Shown here one piece after another: positions 45,080 through 57,129 of a stretch of DNA of 64,000 nucleotides. The stretch lies in assembly GCA_028095005.1 (NCBI GenBank), contig CM051459.1:117959431-118023430 (forward strand), given 5' to 3'. The notes beneath the pieces are model-generated. The model had not been told where the DNA came from, did not search any database, and worked only from the letters and a program-made list of their open reading frames with translations. The DNA comes from Rhynchospora pubera. Its lineage: Eukaryota; Streptophyta; Magnoliopsida; Poales; Cyperaceae. Position numbers and translations under genes: made by a program. The first letter of the stretch is position 1. Each line of letters starts with the position of its first letter.

Positions 45080-45510
45080 TGATAAGCTCAGTTTTGGTAG
45101 AGATTAACAACGTGAGAGAATTTAGAGATGAGAATGAGTGGAAAATGAACTTTATTGATTATTTTGCGGATTACAATCTGTTTCCAATTTGTCTAATACC
45201 AGAGCTTTTCTCTACAAAAATGCCAACCCCTATTACAATGATCTACCCCTTCTATTTATAGGCCTATTTTCCATAACAGAACGCTGACGTCACCCGACAG
45301 CCGTTAGCCTACTTGATGCCTCTAGATTCTCCCGACTTATGTTCGGTGAGGTGCTCCATATGAGTTTGTTATGGCCTGTCCCCCCGACTTCATTTGGGGC
45401 GCGCCATTTAATTTATCTTTTCCCGCTTCTTTACCCCCATTGCAGGCCTCTTTTGGGTTGGGTTCCGTATCCTTCTATTTGGGCCGAGCTTTATCAGGCC
45501 GGCCCTATCA
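45080..45510 (-). repeat. Gypsy 5' LTR (431 bp)
   Basis: Partner of 33609-34039 with one mismatch. TATA box CCTATAAATAG on the minus strand at 45252-45262. Transcription would run leftwards into the 363-codon frame. Confidence 0.96.
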
Positions 45511-45515
45511 ATGAT

Positions 45516-46271
45516 AATATGTTTTTCAAAAAAAAAAAATTGATCATGATAATATGAGGCAGTTCTTGTAAGTTGTAATTGGCTTTTGATGTACCTCCTA
45601 ATTAACGAATGATACGAAAATTGACCTTCATCTTTTCGCACGCTATAATATTCATGATTCTATGTCTTTATTGCGAAATGTGTTACCCAACTAAAGGTTT
45701 TGAGACGTATTAAATGAGTGATGCCATGTTAGTTTGTCCATCATCACTATTCATCAGTACCATATATAATTTTTTCATTAATATATGGTAAAAATTCAAA
45801 TTTTAACTTGCAGGTGTAAACAATTCATCTAATTTTTTAGCCTTTATAATGCATCTGCATTGTGAATCTGGATCATGTTTGTTTTGTACAAGGTTAATAA
45901 AGTTATAAATTAATGGATTATTGTGATTGATTTTGATCACATGTTTTTATCTTTGAATTTTGTACATATGAACTCTAAATTTTTCCAATTTTGACATAAA
46001 TACATTACATAAAGTTAGAATATAATTAACATAAATGTTGATCATTTGAAATTTGAGTTGTTAACTATTAATGAAAAAAATAATGATAAGTAAGGTTATG
46101 GTGGGACACTAATAACACAACCATTGGACACCTCAAAGGGGGAAAAAGACAAATATATAGATCGAGTGTGATTGGTGAATGGTGATTCCAGTGCTGTAAA
46201 AGACGAACTACTTTTATTATCAGTTTCATATCCCTGAGAAATATCGTACGACTCATAGGATATTTCTTCTA
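45516..46271. other. AT-rich intergenic DNA
   Basis: No gene or recognised repeat. Confidence 0.5.
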
Positions 46272-46274
46272 ATT

Positions 46275-46648
46275 GGGGACGTTTTGGATCGCTTAGGAAT
46301 AAGGGGTGTGTTTGGATAGGCAGGAAATAGAGAATAGAAATAAGGAATTTCGGATTGCGTGCTTATTCAAATTTTTTATTCTTATATCATGATTTTGTTA
46401 GTATAGGAATAAGGACTCAAATTCCTTATTCTTGTGTTGTTTGGGTTGCACAAGAATAAGAATAAGCAAGCAAACCGAAATTTTTTATTTCTATTTTTTA
46501 TTTCCGGCCTATCCAAACACACCCTAGCCTATTCCTAGGCGGAAAATATTGGAAAGTGTGTAACTTTGTGAAGAGTTTGGATGATTAGGAATAAATTTAC
46601 GCCTAGAAGAGACTATTTTTCTTATTCCTAAGCGATCCAAACGGCTCC
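46275..46648. mobile_element. Tourist-like MITE carrying a nested second element
   Basis: Ends GGGGACGTTTTGGATCGC and GCGATCCAAACGGCTCC, TSD ATT on both sides (46272-46274 and 46649-46651). The interior GGAAAGTGTGTAACTTTGTG and AGAGTTTGGATGATTAGGA matches the family. About 220 bp of a different element is inserted near the left end. Confidence 0.82.
46304..46524. mobile_element. Nested MITE with ends GGGTGTGTTTGGATAGG
   Basis: Left GGGTGTGTTTGGATAGGC and right CCTATCCAAACACACCC are inverse. The interior is partly palindromic (GGAATTTCGG...CCGAAATTTTTTATTTC). Flanks TAA/TAG are compatible with a 3-bp TSD. It is longer than the host family and differs inside, so it is a sister family. Confidence 0.75.
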
Positions 46649-46651
46649 ATT

Positions 46652-47640
46652 GAGAGTACCAACAAACTTGGCAAAACAATAAAAGTACATTACAGTTTCG
46701 AAGGCAAATTACTGGCTTGTTAGGCACAGATTATAATAAACTATAGTTGGTCTTATTTATGTCAAAGAGATAGTAACTGAGACCTGACCAAATAGTGATG
46801 GAATCCTTTTGATAATTTTCCAAACAAGTCCATCTTTATCATATCTGCTTATCCTACAGTCCTACAGTACTCCTACTTACAATTAAATTCTTTATTTGAA
46901 TCATATCTAAAAGGAAACTTCTTACTGGAGACAAGTTTGAGTCTTTGAGATAAAGATGATGGGGTGGCCTACCTAGCTACGTACTAATGCATTTGATGTT
47001 TATAAACGGAGGTCCTTTAGCACTTTTTATTTTTGCATTCTAATAAATAGTTAATACATTCTGTCCAACTCTGAAGAACTTATGCTGACAAGTTCGCAAA
47101 TATTTTCTACCTTGATTATGGTTTTTAATATTGTTTCTATTTCTAGTAGTATTATGGGATATATTACAGGGATTTCGTTTGATATATATGTGTTGCAACA
47201 TACATGATGCATGTATTAAAATCATCTAAATCTATTGTTAATTAATAAGGTTATATCTTTAGTTACCTAATAGACAGGTAACATGAATGGCAAGATGAAG
47301 GACAGAATGCTGATAATGTTGCTTCTATATTTGTATTAGTTGCAAATGGAGGGTCCACAAAGGCAAGCCACAGCTGCTTCAAGGATCAATTGGAGCTGAC
47401 GCTGGATCTGATCTAATAATTGTAGTCTAATTAAGAAAGTAGGCCATAGTTGGTACTGGTATGTTTGGTACTGGTACGCTGTCCATCCTGAGAGGATAAG
47501 AAGGGCTTTGTTTTCATTGGTTTTACATAATGATACATCAACAATAGTTGATTCTTATTGATTTTTTTTCCCATTGTTGAGTTGTGACTATATATCGGGG
47601 ATTTTATTTTCAGTGTTCCCTAAAGAAGACGGCTTAAGCA
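46652..47640. other. Intergenic DNA, no feature seen
   Basis: AT-rich DNA. The ORFs are short and without recognisable domains. Confidence 0.5.
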
Positions 47641-47649
47641 AGGTTTAGT

Positions 47650-50380
47650 GGAAACAATTATGGTTTTGAATCGGTTTGGTATGAACTATCCTAACACAAT
47701 TCAATTGGTATCCAATACAAGCAAGCACACAAGCAATTCAAGTAGCAAGAAAGTAAAGAGAGAAAGAGAGAGAAATTGAACACACGATATGATTACGGAG
47801 TTCCGACCCGCTAGGAAAGGCTAACCTTAGTCGTACGTCTCCGGGAGTTTCGCTACCACGAAAGGACGCGCTACGTTCAATTCTAATAAGAACGGGTCTA
47901 CAACTTCGAACCGATTACCTCGTACACTAAGTAACCGAGGTGGATCGGCCTAACTCAAATGGCACAACGGCCTCAAAGGAGAAGAGCTCTCAACCTATTC
48001 AAACCTACACCTAGCGACAATGTCGGGGCAGCGGTGTTTGAGGCTACTAAACCTCTCAAGATGGTCTAGCTATGAAAAGCTCAAATGGGAGAGTATCCTT
48101 GTGCTCAAAGGCTCAATTCTGGTCTAATTTTGCAAGACAAAGCTCTCTAGAGAGAGAGAACAAGGGATGGATATAAATAGGGCACGAAAGGAACGGTTTA
48201 CCAGCAAAAACTAGACATAGCGTTGTACAACGTTACATATGACTGTTGTAAATTCTAACGGCTAGTTAAAATAGCCGTTGGTCTGTCAGAGCGTTGTGCA
48301 ACGCTATATGCCGTTGCACAACGATGGAGTGTACAGCCAAAAGGGAACTCCGACATTTCCGTTGAAATTGTCAAAGCGTTGTGCAACGCTGATTAGCGTT
48401 ACACAACGTTAGAAAGGAGACAAAGGGAACAACTCTGACAGATTCAACAGAGCATTGTACAACGCTATATACCGTCACACTGTTAGAGATATGTCCTAGA
48501 AGCCAATATTATCAGGCTACTTCTATAGTTTATGTTATTGATGATTTCAGATCATTTGTTCTTTGATTTATTCGTTGACAGTTAATTCAGGTTGAGGATC
48601 TGAATTATAGATCACTGTTATTCATTTAGTAGTAAATGGCAACGATGAATCTAAAAGTCCATAATCTTGATAATTAACAAAGGACATTAATTATCAATAA
48701 GATTAGTATGCAAGTTAAGTGATGATTAAGTTCTATAAATCATAGGTTAAGAGTAACAAACTTAATTGCATATGCGTATGTTATAGAACATAGTACAAGA
48801 CTGGACCCCACGAAATAAATATATGGATTGTGTTACGTGTCATTATTTATTTCATTTTGATTTTGGTTCTAAGTTTGAGATGATTATCTTTTCCACATAA
48901 GGATAGGTTCTATAAATCATGTCTACTGCTGATTCCTGATAAGGGCTGCTATACGGACTTGATTTAAGTTCTCTTGAATTGTGCGGGAAAAAGCTAATTA
49001 TCAAGAAAACCGTATGTCCCTCATTAATTCACTTAGTGAGTGACGATATCTGTTTGGGCCCCTTGATGGAGATAGATTGTTTGCTAGCAACTGATACAAT
49101 TATCTCTAGATCAAGAAACGTATAATCTGCAAGAATGACACGTTCCTATCTTGGATTATACGATGATATCGTGTGACATAAGAATCAAAATAGAGAAACA
49201 TAATTATTCTCTTATGCAGGATCGAAATATTGTAGCAGTACACTATTTATGCGAATTGGGAATCATAATGTGTTGCTAGATACCGCTTATGATTATTGAA
49301 ATTAAATAACGATTTAATTCCATATCCAACATAGCATAAATCCTCAAAGGGTCACACAAATAGAGTTTTGACCAATACAGTGCTTAATTTATTTATTCGC
49401 AACAGTGAAAATTACGGTAAATATGACGAATTGATTAATTAATTATGTACCGTTGCAGAACGTACTAATTGATTAAGTCAAACGGGTCATATAGAAATAA
49501 ATAATAGCATAAGCTAATCATAGAATAATTATTAATTAGTTAATAATTATTTTGATTCAACTTAATTTAATATAAATAGTTATATTGAATTGATGGACTA
49601 ATTTGTATATAGCAAATTTATAGCCCAAACATAGAGCAAATAATAATGGATTTAATTATATGAATTAAAGTCAAAATAGGTGGATTAGAGAGGCCCATAT
49701 GGCCCATTTTATGGCCGACCAAGGAGGAGGTAGGTAGGTGGCATTTGTGTAAATTATAGCAACTTATACATAGGGTTGGTAGGTTATAAAAGGACCCCTT
49801 GAGTTGGTTTTTTCCACCCTTCTTCCCTAGCCGCCACACACTCTCCTCTCCCTTTCTTCTTGGCCGCCGGCCACCACCTCTCCTCCACCTCTTTTGCTCA
49901 TGTATTGAGCCATAAACCCTCCACCTTTGGATTAGCTATTTTCTCTTTGATTTGCTAGCACAAATCGAATCGAGAAATTGATTAATCTCTAGGTGGACTC
50001 GAGGCGTGGATTGAAGGACGTTGGAGTAGCACGCCACCGGTTTCAAAGCCTAGGATCTCCTTCTTGATACAATTCAAGAAGAGGTGAAACATTTCTCTTA
50101 ATCTCTTGTGTTGAATGGACTTTTGCACTAGATTCTTTGATGCTTGATGTTTTAATTGCTAAATTAATTGTAATTAGCACATAAATTAAAAATTGGGCAT
50201 TTCCTAACACACACAACATTGAAACACGTTGTCTAACGCTGCCTGCAACTTTGCATGTAAAAACAACTGTTTACATGGGTTTTACATGGGACAACGCTGT
50301 CTGAACATCGATACAGCGCTGTTTGAGCAGTGGAGGAGACATGAGATTTTTGTGGCGTTGTGCAACGCTATATGTTGGAC
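47650..50380. repeat. Older repeat with GCGTTGTGCAACGC palindromes, split by a solo LTR
   Basis: The left part (47650-48480) is GC-richer than its surroundings, with a GATATAAATAGGG TATA-like word near 48170, and looks LTR-like. The palindrome GCGTTGTGCAACGC or a close variant recurs at 48220-48233, 48291-48304, 48376-48389, about 48452-48466 and, beyond the inserted LTR, at 50355-50368. The parts on either side of the insertion join naturally. The termini are uncertain. Confidence 0.45.
48481..50209 (+). mobile_element. Solo LTR, 1,729 bp, probably Copia
   Basis: Starts TGTTAGAGATATGTCCTAG and ends GGGCATTTCCTAACA, with a perfect CACAC TSD on both sides (48476-48480 and 50210-50214). A TATA box TTATAAAAGG (49784-49793) is followed by a pyrimidine-rich leader. 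The length and terminal words resemble Angela/BARE-type Copia LTRs (inference). No internal domain is present, so the element was reduced by LTR-LTR recombination. Confidence 0.85.
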
Positions 50381-52112
50381 AGGGTAAATCTTCATTAAAT
50401 AGTCAACTAAATTGTTTCACACTAATAAAAAGTTCTTAAAATTTAGTTTTATTAAAGATGGAATATTCTCATTTTACTCTACTTTTCCATGAGCCTATAA
50501 GTTAGTACAGAGACTTTTAGAGGTTTAGCAAAGCATATATGTGGACCCAATGGGCTTTTGTCAGGTGGTATAAAGGTTTAGATATTTCATTTTTGGTAAT
50601 TAAATAACACACTGTCAACTTTCAAGGTATAAAAAAAAATTGTTTCCAAGAATTTTCGAAGGAAAAAACAAAAAAGGTGCTTATTATTGTAAATTTTTTT
50701 TTTCTGCGAAAGTTCTTATTATTGTTATTATTTTCAACTTTTTTTGTCATTCATGAAATAAAGAATCGAAAGCTGACACGCGTACTCTAGTGTTTTGCTT
50801 TTTTTGATGGATAAGAGAGAAAAGATGTGCCAAAGTTGTAAATGTCACAATTAGTAATGCAAAAACCGACAAAAAATGGACTCGTGCTCTGCCAGTTGAG
50901 AGTCGACCAACCAAAATGGTGCCTCCTATCATTGGCGCAGATGTATTTGCAATTTGCAAAGGATAAAAGAGAGAAGAAGAGAGTATCTCTCCTCCATGGC
51001 AGCTACCAAATCACTGTAAAGGCTTAAGTAACAAAGGGGAAACAAAAGGCCTAAGTTCATTTCACTAATCATTAGTATTTTCTTAAATGATGGTATGAGA
51101 TATTCATGAAAAGTTGATACATCATGGAGGACCATTAAAAATAAACCCTTTAAAATAGGAGAGATATTTTGATTATGAGGTTGAGTTGGTTTACTTTATT
51201 ATAACCTTTTCAAGAACGTAGGAGGCACAACAGTTCGTAATTGAGGTTACATATATGAGATGCACCACTACCAGTCTACCACACTAGTAGAATCACGTTT
51301 AAATGGTTAATATGTGAATTAGAAGACCACTGACAAAAATATGTCACTAGGGTGGATGCAATCTTAACTCATTTTTTCAACCAACTGCAATTATTAAGGT
51401 GTAATAACGTATGAAGATTGGTTAATTTGACATTTTTCAAGTGATTATGTAGATTGAATAATTAAGGTGCAATATAGGTTAATTTTGCATAGCTTGTAAT
51501 CAATTTAACATAAAACAAGATTGGCTGCGGAGAGGATGGCACTTGTGCTTCTGTCCCTTGCATGTTGGATGAGTCATGTACTAGAAATTTTAGATAAGAA
51601 GAAAACTTGTATTGCATATACCCTACATTTTTTTTTTTTTGAACATTCATATACCCTACATTTTTGTTCTGGTTGCCTTTTGGATCTACTATTTATCTAT
51701 TTTACATTTACAAAAGGTGAAAAATTGGGTGCATTTTATTAGTTATAACTACCATATAATGTGTTTGATAATATTATGTTGTTGTCCACCTTGTCTTTTG
51801 GACAGAAAACACGAACATGATAGAGCCATACATGTGACCACCATTTATTTGACAAAGAGAGAAACAAAACAGGAAAAAAAATAATAAAAGAAAGACAAGA
51901 ATGATTGATGTAATGTCTCTTTAGTCATTTCATTTTTCTTGTAAAAGAGTGATGATTTATTCTGGAAGAATGCAATGAATTGAGGAAGTACAATGAGGAG
52001 TTGAGGACCAACACAAAGAAAAGAAAATGACAAAAGAGGAAGAAACCAGGTCCATTTATTAGGACCCTTACAGGAAAATTGGAAAAAGCCTATTGCAAAT
52101 AAGAGATCCCAA
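50381..52112. other. Intergenic DNA, no feature seen
   Basis: AT-rich. The short ORFs around 50.75-51.14 and 51.46-52.03 kb overlap on both strands and lack domains. Confidence 0.5.
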
Positions 52113-52122
52113 CTCCCAAGGC

Positions 52123-54096
52123 CCGAAAAAATTAATACTAACGTTACTGTTCATATTAATTTTGATAATAACAGAAAAAAAATCAAAATTTTAATACTAA
52201 CGTTGCTGGATCGTCATCCCAGTTGACGAAAGCCCAATACCCTTGGATCGTCATCCCAGTTGACGATCCAAGCTTGGATCGTCATCCGAAATGACGATCC
52301 AACGATTCGAGGAAAAAAGACATATTAAAAAAAGATTTTGAATTTTTTGTCGTTTGGATCGTCATCCCAAATGACGATCCAAACCAAAAAATTTCAAATT
52401 CGTTTTTTAATGCAAATTTTATATTTTAGTCCCCAAAGTTTTTATTATTACAAAATATATAATTTATAATTAAAAATTAAACATAATTAAAACATCTATT
52501 ATATTTTATTTACACATCGTGCGTGCCGTGTCATGTCGTGTCAAACACGATCGTGTTAGAGTCTCGTGTCGTGTTGACACGAACTACTTTTTTAACCGTG
52601 TCGTGTCGTGCTTAGTGGTGAGAAGAGTCAACATGACACGCATTCTAACATGACACGACTGACACGATCGTGTCGTGTCGTGTTGAAACGTTGTGTTAGT
52701 CGTGTCAAATCGTGTCAGATTATTTTATTATTTTTTTAATTAAAAATAAAAATTAAGAAAAAAATTACTAAACGTTATAATTTATTATGTAATTAAGTTT
52801 AAAGTTTTTATTAATATTTTTTATAAAAAATAATAATTAAATTAGATACATATATTTATTATGTATATTATATATTTAATACATATTATTGTATATAATT
52901 AAAATATATGATACATATTATTATGTACATATATTTCTATGTATATTTATTTATACATTAAAAAAAATTATATATTAATATCTACATTTAATGTATAACA
53001 AATTTTTTTATTGGACTACTATGTAAAAATAATAATTTTAGTGTCATTGGCGAATAAATTTTAATTATATATAATAATATGTGCGTGTTGGCACGACACG
53101 ATGTGCGTGTTGACACGACACGACGCGACGCGACACGAATACAAAATTGACACGACACGACATGTCATGTCATAATTGTGTCGTGTTGGAACATTAGAAA
53201 GTTTGACACGATTCAACACGACACGATTCGACACGCAACACGACACGAACACGAATTAACACGACACCTCAACACAAATCTAATTATTAATGTTGATTAT
53301 TTAAGCAAAATTAATAATTTATTTTCAATTTATAATACCACATCATATTATTTACCATCATTTAAATCATAATATTGTTCTAATTTAATTATTATTTTTT
53401 ATAAAAAAATATTAATAAAAACTTTAAACTTAATTTATTATTATAATGTTTAGTAATTTTTTCTTAATTTTTATTTTTAATTAAAAAATAATAAAATAAT
53501 CTGACACGATTTGACACGACTAACACAACGTTTCAACACGACACGACACGATCGTGTCAGTCGTGTCGTGTTAGAATGCGTGTCATGTTGACTCTTCTCA
53601 CCACTAAGCACGACACGACACGGTTAAAAAAGTAGTTCGTGTCAACACGACACGAGACTCTAACACTATCGTGTTTGACACGACATGACACGGCACGCAC
53701 GATGTGTAAATAAAATATAATAGATGTTTTAATTATGTTTAATTTTTAATTATAAATTATATATTTTGTAATAATAAAAACTTTGGGGACTAAAATATAA
53801 AATTTGCATTAAAAAACGAATTTGAAATTTTTTGGTTTGGATCGTCATTTGGGATGACGATCCAAACGACAAAAAATTCAAAATCTTTTTTTAATATGTC
53901 TTTTTTCCTCAAATCGTTGGATCGTCAACTGGGATGACGATCCAAGCTTGGATCGTCAACTGGGATGACGATCCAAGGGTATTAGGCTTTCGTCAACTGG
54001 GATGACGATCCAGCAACGTTAGTATTAAAATTTTGATTTTTTTTCTGTTATTATCAAAATTAATATGAACAGTAACGTTAGTATTAATTTTTTCGG
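52123..54096. mobile_element. Large foldback element (1,974 bp) with ~720-bp arms and 10-bp TSD
   Basis: The arms 52123-52846 and 53379-54096 are near-perfect inverted copies. The termini are CCGAAAAAATTAATAC and its inverse. CTCCCAAGGC flanks both ends exactly (52113-52122 and 54097-54106), a 10-bp TSD that points to the Mutator superfamily. Outermost are micro-palindromes built on TGGATCGTCAT / TTGACGATCCA, then an AT-rich zone, then a CGTGTCGTGTTGACACG-type block. A ~530-bp AT-rich spacer holds another CACGA block. No transposase is encoded, so it is non-autonomous. Transcripts crossing it would form a very long hairpin. Confidence 0.92.
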
Positions 54097-54528
54097 CTCC
54101 CAAGGCTCGTTTTCTATTTTCCTTCTTTGATTATTAAACTATACTCAGTGGCCCAGGTAGAAAGACTACATAGTTTGGTTGAAAAGCCCACAATTTATTT
54201 TTCAAATTTATCTGTAAGAATGGGGAGTTTTGTTATATATTGTTCTCGGCCTCTGGGCTTTCTGAGTGAGGAGTAAAAGTTGTGTGATTGTTAGGAGAAA
54301 ATAATGCTTCTTTTACAGTTAGGTGAGAAGTTTTAAAACCTCACAAAAATAGTAAATAAAATCAGAAAAATATAAATTTTGTCTCTAACGAGATTTCAAT
54401 ATGGAGAACACATTGAACGGTTCGGATCGACTATTAGAATCTAAAAAATTGAGATTTGATCGTAGCTGATGGTTTCATCCGTCAGTCGCAACTGATTTTA
54501 GCCCATCTCTAGAACTTTTTATGCAACG

Positions 54529-54853
54529 CAAATTTTTTCAGAAGTATTTTTATAAATTGAAAAATCTAATGTAGCCAATCTAATCTACATATTGAAATTT
54601 CATAGCAAACCAAATTTTACAATTGTTGAGATTTTATTACTATTTTTTTGAATTATTTAAAATATGCTATTATTGGAAACAAACTACTATTTACAATATT
54701 TCAAAAATGACAGTTTTAAAAAAATTTAAAAAATATTAATAAAATCTCAAAAATTGTAAAATTTGGTTTGCTATAAGATTTCAATATGTAAATTAGATTG
54801 GTTGAATTATATTTATCAATTTACAAAAATACCCTAAAAATCCACGATGCATA
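54529..54853. repeat. Foldback element, ~325 bp, arms ~120 bp
   Basis: The left TATGCAACGCAAATTTTTTC, ATTGAAATTTCATAGCAAAC and CAAATTTTACAATTGTTGAG return inverted on the right with substitutions, ending near TCCACGATGCATA. No clear TSD. A neighbouring phrase at 54376-54455 also occurs at about 56985-57065. Confidence 0.7.
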
Positions 54854-54859
54854 GAAAGC

Positions 54860-56692
54860 CCTATACACTATAGTATATAATAAACTTTCTCAGTTTACAT
54901 TCCTAGAAATTAAGATTTATCTTAATTACTACAAAAATAAAAAAGTAAAGATAATCCGAGGAAAAAGAATGACAGGGTTTGTTGCGTCTTTTTTTTTTTC
55001 ATGGGGTGAAATAAGTGGATCATAGATTCTTACATTGTTTACTGTCTTATAGCTTATTTCGTATTATGAATGGGAACTAATGGAGCTACATAGAGAAATA
55101 GTTCATTGAACAATTTGACATGATAGGAATAATTTTAAATTTTTTAGTGGGGGCAATTGTAATTTTAAAAAGTATTGGAGCTACTATTATTAACGTAGTT
55201 TCTTTCTTCTAGGTGTAGAAGTTGAAACGAGTATGTTTAAAAAACAAATGAAACTAAGTAAATAGGACAAAATAAAATAATTTGTAACTTGGGACAAAAG
55301 AGAGACAATCTTTACTGTTTTTGGAAAGTGACCGTTATTGCTATCATGGATGGGTAATGGTAAAATGTAATGTGTATATAATTTGTTATGGTGAGTTGCG
55401 TTCAAAACTAATACGATCTCCATATTGAAATCTTCATGAAGATCAAATTTTATATTTTTTCAAAAATTTTAAGTATTTTTCTTTAAATTTTAAAAAATTG
55501 TTAATCTAATTAGTTCTGAACCATTCAAAAATAGTAGTTTCTAATATTTATATACACATTACATTTTATCATTACCATTACATTCTAAAACTCAATTTAT
55601 ATATACACATTAAATTTTACCATTACACATGTACCAGAACATTGTAAACTTTTTCAATTTTTGAAGAGATCTCCGTCTATGAACCCACTTTGGAGCTTCC
55701 ATTTCGCTCCCGCGACACCAATTTATTCAATTCTTTGCTACAGAAAACCGAACTGTTAAAAAAGACGAGGAAAATTTTGACCGTATGATACGTAACTTTC
55801 TCGTGTCATAATTTCGTCTTATTTGCTTGCAATCCGTGATCATCTCTGTTGGACAGTTCTCACTTCTCTCCTTTTCTGAGTGCAACGGAGAGATTCTTTG
55901 GCGGAGAGATGCTTCCAGTCGGTTGTCCGGCCCCACTATCGGACCTGCTTTTGTTTGGTCAAACCGTCAAACTACTGCTCAGTTCCTCGTGAAATTTGTC
56001 AGATTCTGTGTGTGATTATTTTTTGAACTCAAGTCAGAGTCTGTTCACAGTGGTTTCTTTTTCTATCTATTTTTTGTACTCATTTCTCTTCTAAAAGTTT
56101 TTTAAATCCTTTTATTTGTTTATGTCTTTTCTTATGTCTCTATTTTTAATTTAATAACTCAAATCTTAAACATAGTTACAACTTACAAAATTATATATGA
56201 TCTAGCATATTTTTTGTTATTAAATAAATTTTGGTGATCTAATAGATTTTTTGTTATTTCAGTTTTAATAGATTTTGTATAGGCTTTTTTGTTTTTGTTT
56301 TTAAACTTTTTTCCTTTTGTAAATTTTTTTATTTTTTAATAAATTTTTCCAGTGTGGTGTTTTGTCACCCGACCGACAAAAAAAATATTACTTATTAATG
56401 ATTTTAAAATTGAAATATGACGAAGGCTAGGAGTGTACACAGGACTGTGATCTGGATTATTCTGTTTTGGTTTAGTTTTTTTTTTTCAGTTCAATTTACA
56501 TCAGTCCGATTATGACTTCTACATCCATAGCTAACCATCGTAGTTTAAAAACTTATTCAATTCTTACGCTTGTTTTACGGCAAGGTTTTGATGGTTTCAG
56601 GTGTTGAATTAAAAAATTAATCACGTTTTGAGCAGGGTTTGTGTAGCAACATATTAATTATGGTTAATGCATTAGGAAATGCATTTCGACAA
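54860..56692. other. Intergenic DNA with a small inverted repeat
   Basis: GGTAATGGTAAAATGTAATG (55350-55369) is found inverted near 55555-55585 and again, diverged, near 55605-55630, suggesting a small foldback relict. GC-richer DNA at 55660-56050 has a 62-codon ORF without recognisable domains. The rest is AT-rich. Confidence 0.5.
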
Positions 56693-56702
56693 CACATAAA
56701 TA

Positions 56703-57119
56703 AAGAATTGCTAGAATGCTATTGATAGCATGAATGAGTCATGTGTTGTACGTTTGTTCTCAAATTTTATGTTTTAAATGATCAATTTAAACTAGTCAAT
56801 CTCCTTCATACATCGAAATCTTATAGAAACCAATATATATATAATTACAAATATACATACATATATAAATATATATAATTTTTTCATATTTTTGAATTCT
56901 AGAAATCGATTGGTCTAATTAGTTTTTACCTTTCCAGTACTTACCGTTTTTGAAAAATAAAAATAGTTAATTTTTTTTTTCAAAATGTAAATTTTGGTCT
57001 CTAATGAAATTTCAATATCAAGAATACATTGAACAGTTTAGATTGATCATTTAAACCATAAAATTTGAATTGAACATGTTATACGAGTCCATCACTATGC
57101 GCAGCATTCTAGCAATCCT
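56703..57119. mobile_element. Foldback element, 417 bp, with 10-bp TSD
   Basis: The ends AGAATTGCTAGAATGCT and AGCATTCTAGCAATCCT are inverse. The arms continue with TTTAAATGATCAATTTAAAC and related words. The flanks CACATAAATA (56693-56702) and CATATAAATA (57120-57129) match at nine of ten bases, a Mutator-type TSD. Confidence 0.75.
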
Positions 57120-57129
57120 CATATAAATA

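Larger units (their letters stand above)
33609..45510 (-). mobile_element. Complete Ty3/Gypsy element, Tat lineage, 11.9 kb
   Basis: Minus-strand insertion with 431-bp LTRs (TG...CA) differing at one base, and TSD ATGAT on both sides (33604-33608 and 45511-45515). In element order: 5' LTR (45080-45510), primer-binding site TGGCGCCCACCT, a 363-codon frame, an in-frame TAA, a 1,723-codon gag-pol frame, ~1 kb with tandem repeats, a 765-codon ORF on the other strand, a 500-bp tandem array, and the 3' LTR (33609-34039). Two RNase H domains, no chromodomain and an accessory ORF between pol and the 3' LTR are marks of the Tat/Retand/Ogre group. The near-identical LTRs and intact polyprotein make this a very recent, possibly autonomous copy. 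It lies between the PYL and polygalacturonase genes. Confidence 0.95.

Noticed and set aside
33609..45510. Possible integrated plant pararetrovirus
   Set aside because: True LTRs, a TSD, an integrase domain and the absence of movement or envelope proteins identify a Gypsy retrotransposon.
53061..53372. ORFs rich in Arg, Val and His across CACGA repeats
   Set aside because: Translation of simple CACGA/CGTGT repeats inside the foldback element on both strands.
55827..56015. 62-codon ORF in a GC-richer patch
   Set aside because: Overlaps a minus ORF of similar length, with no recognisable domain or splice signals. It may be relict repeat DNA.
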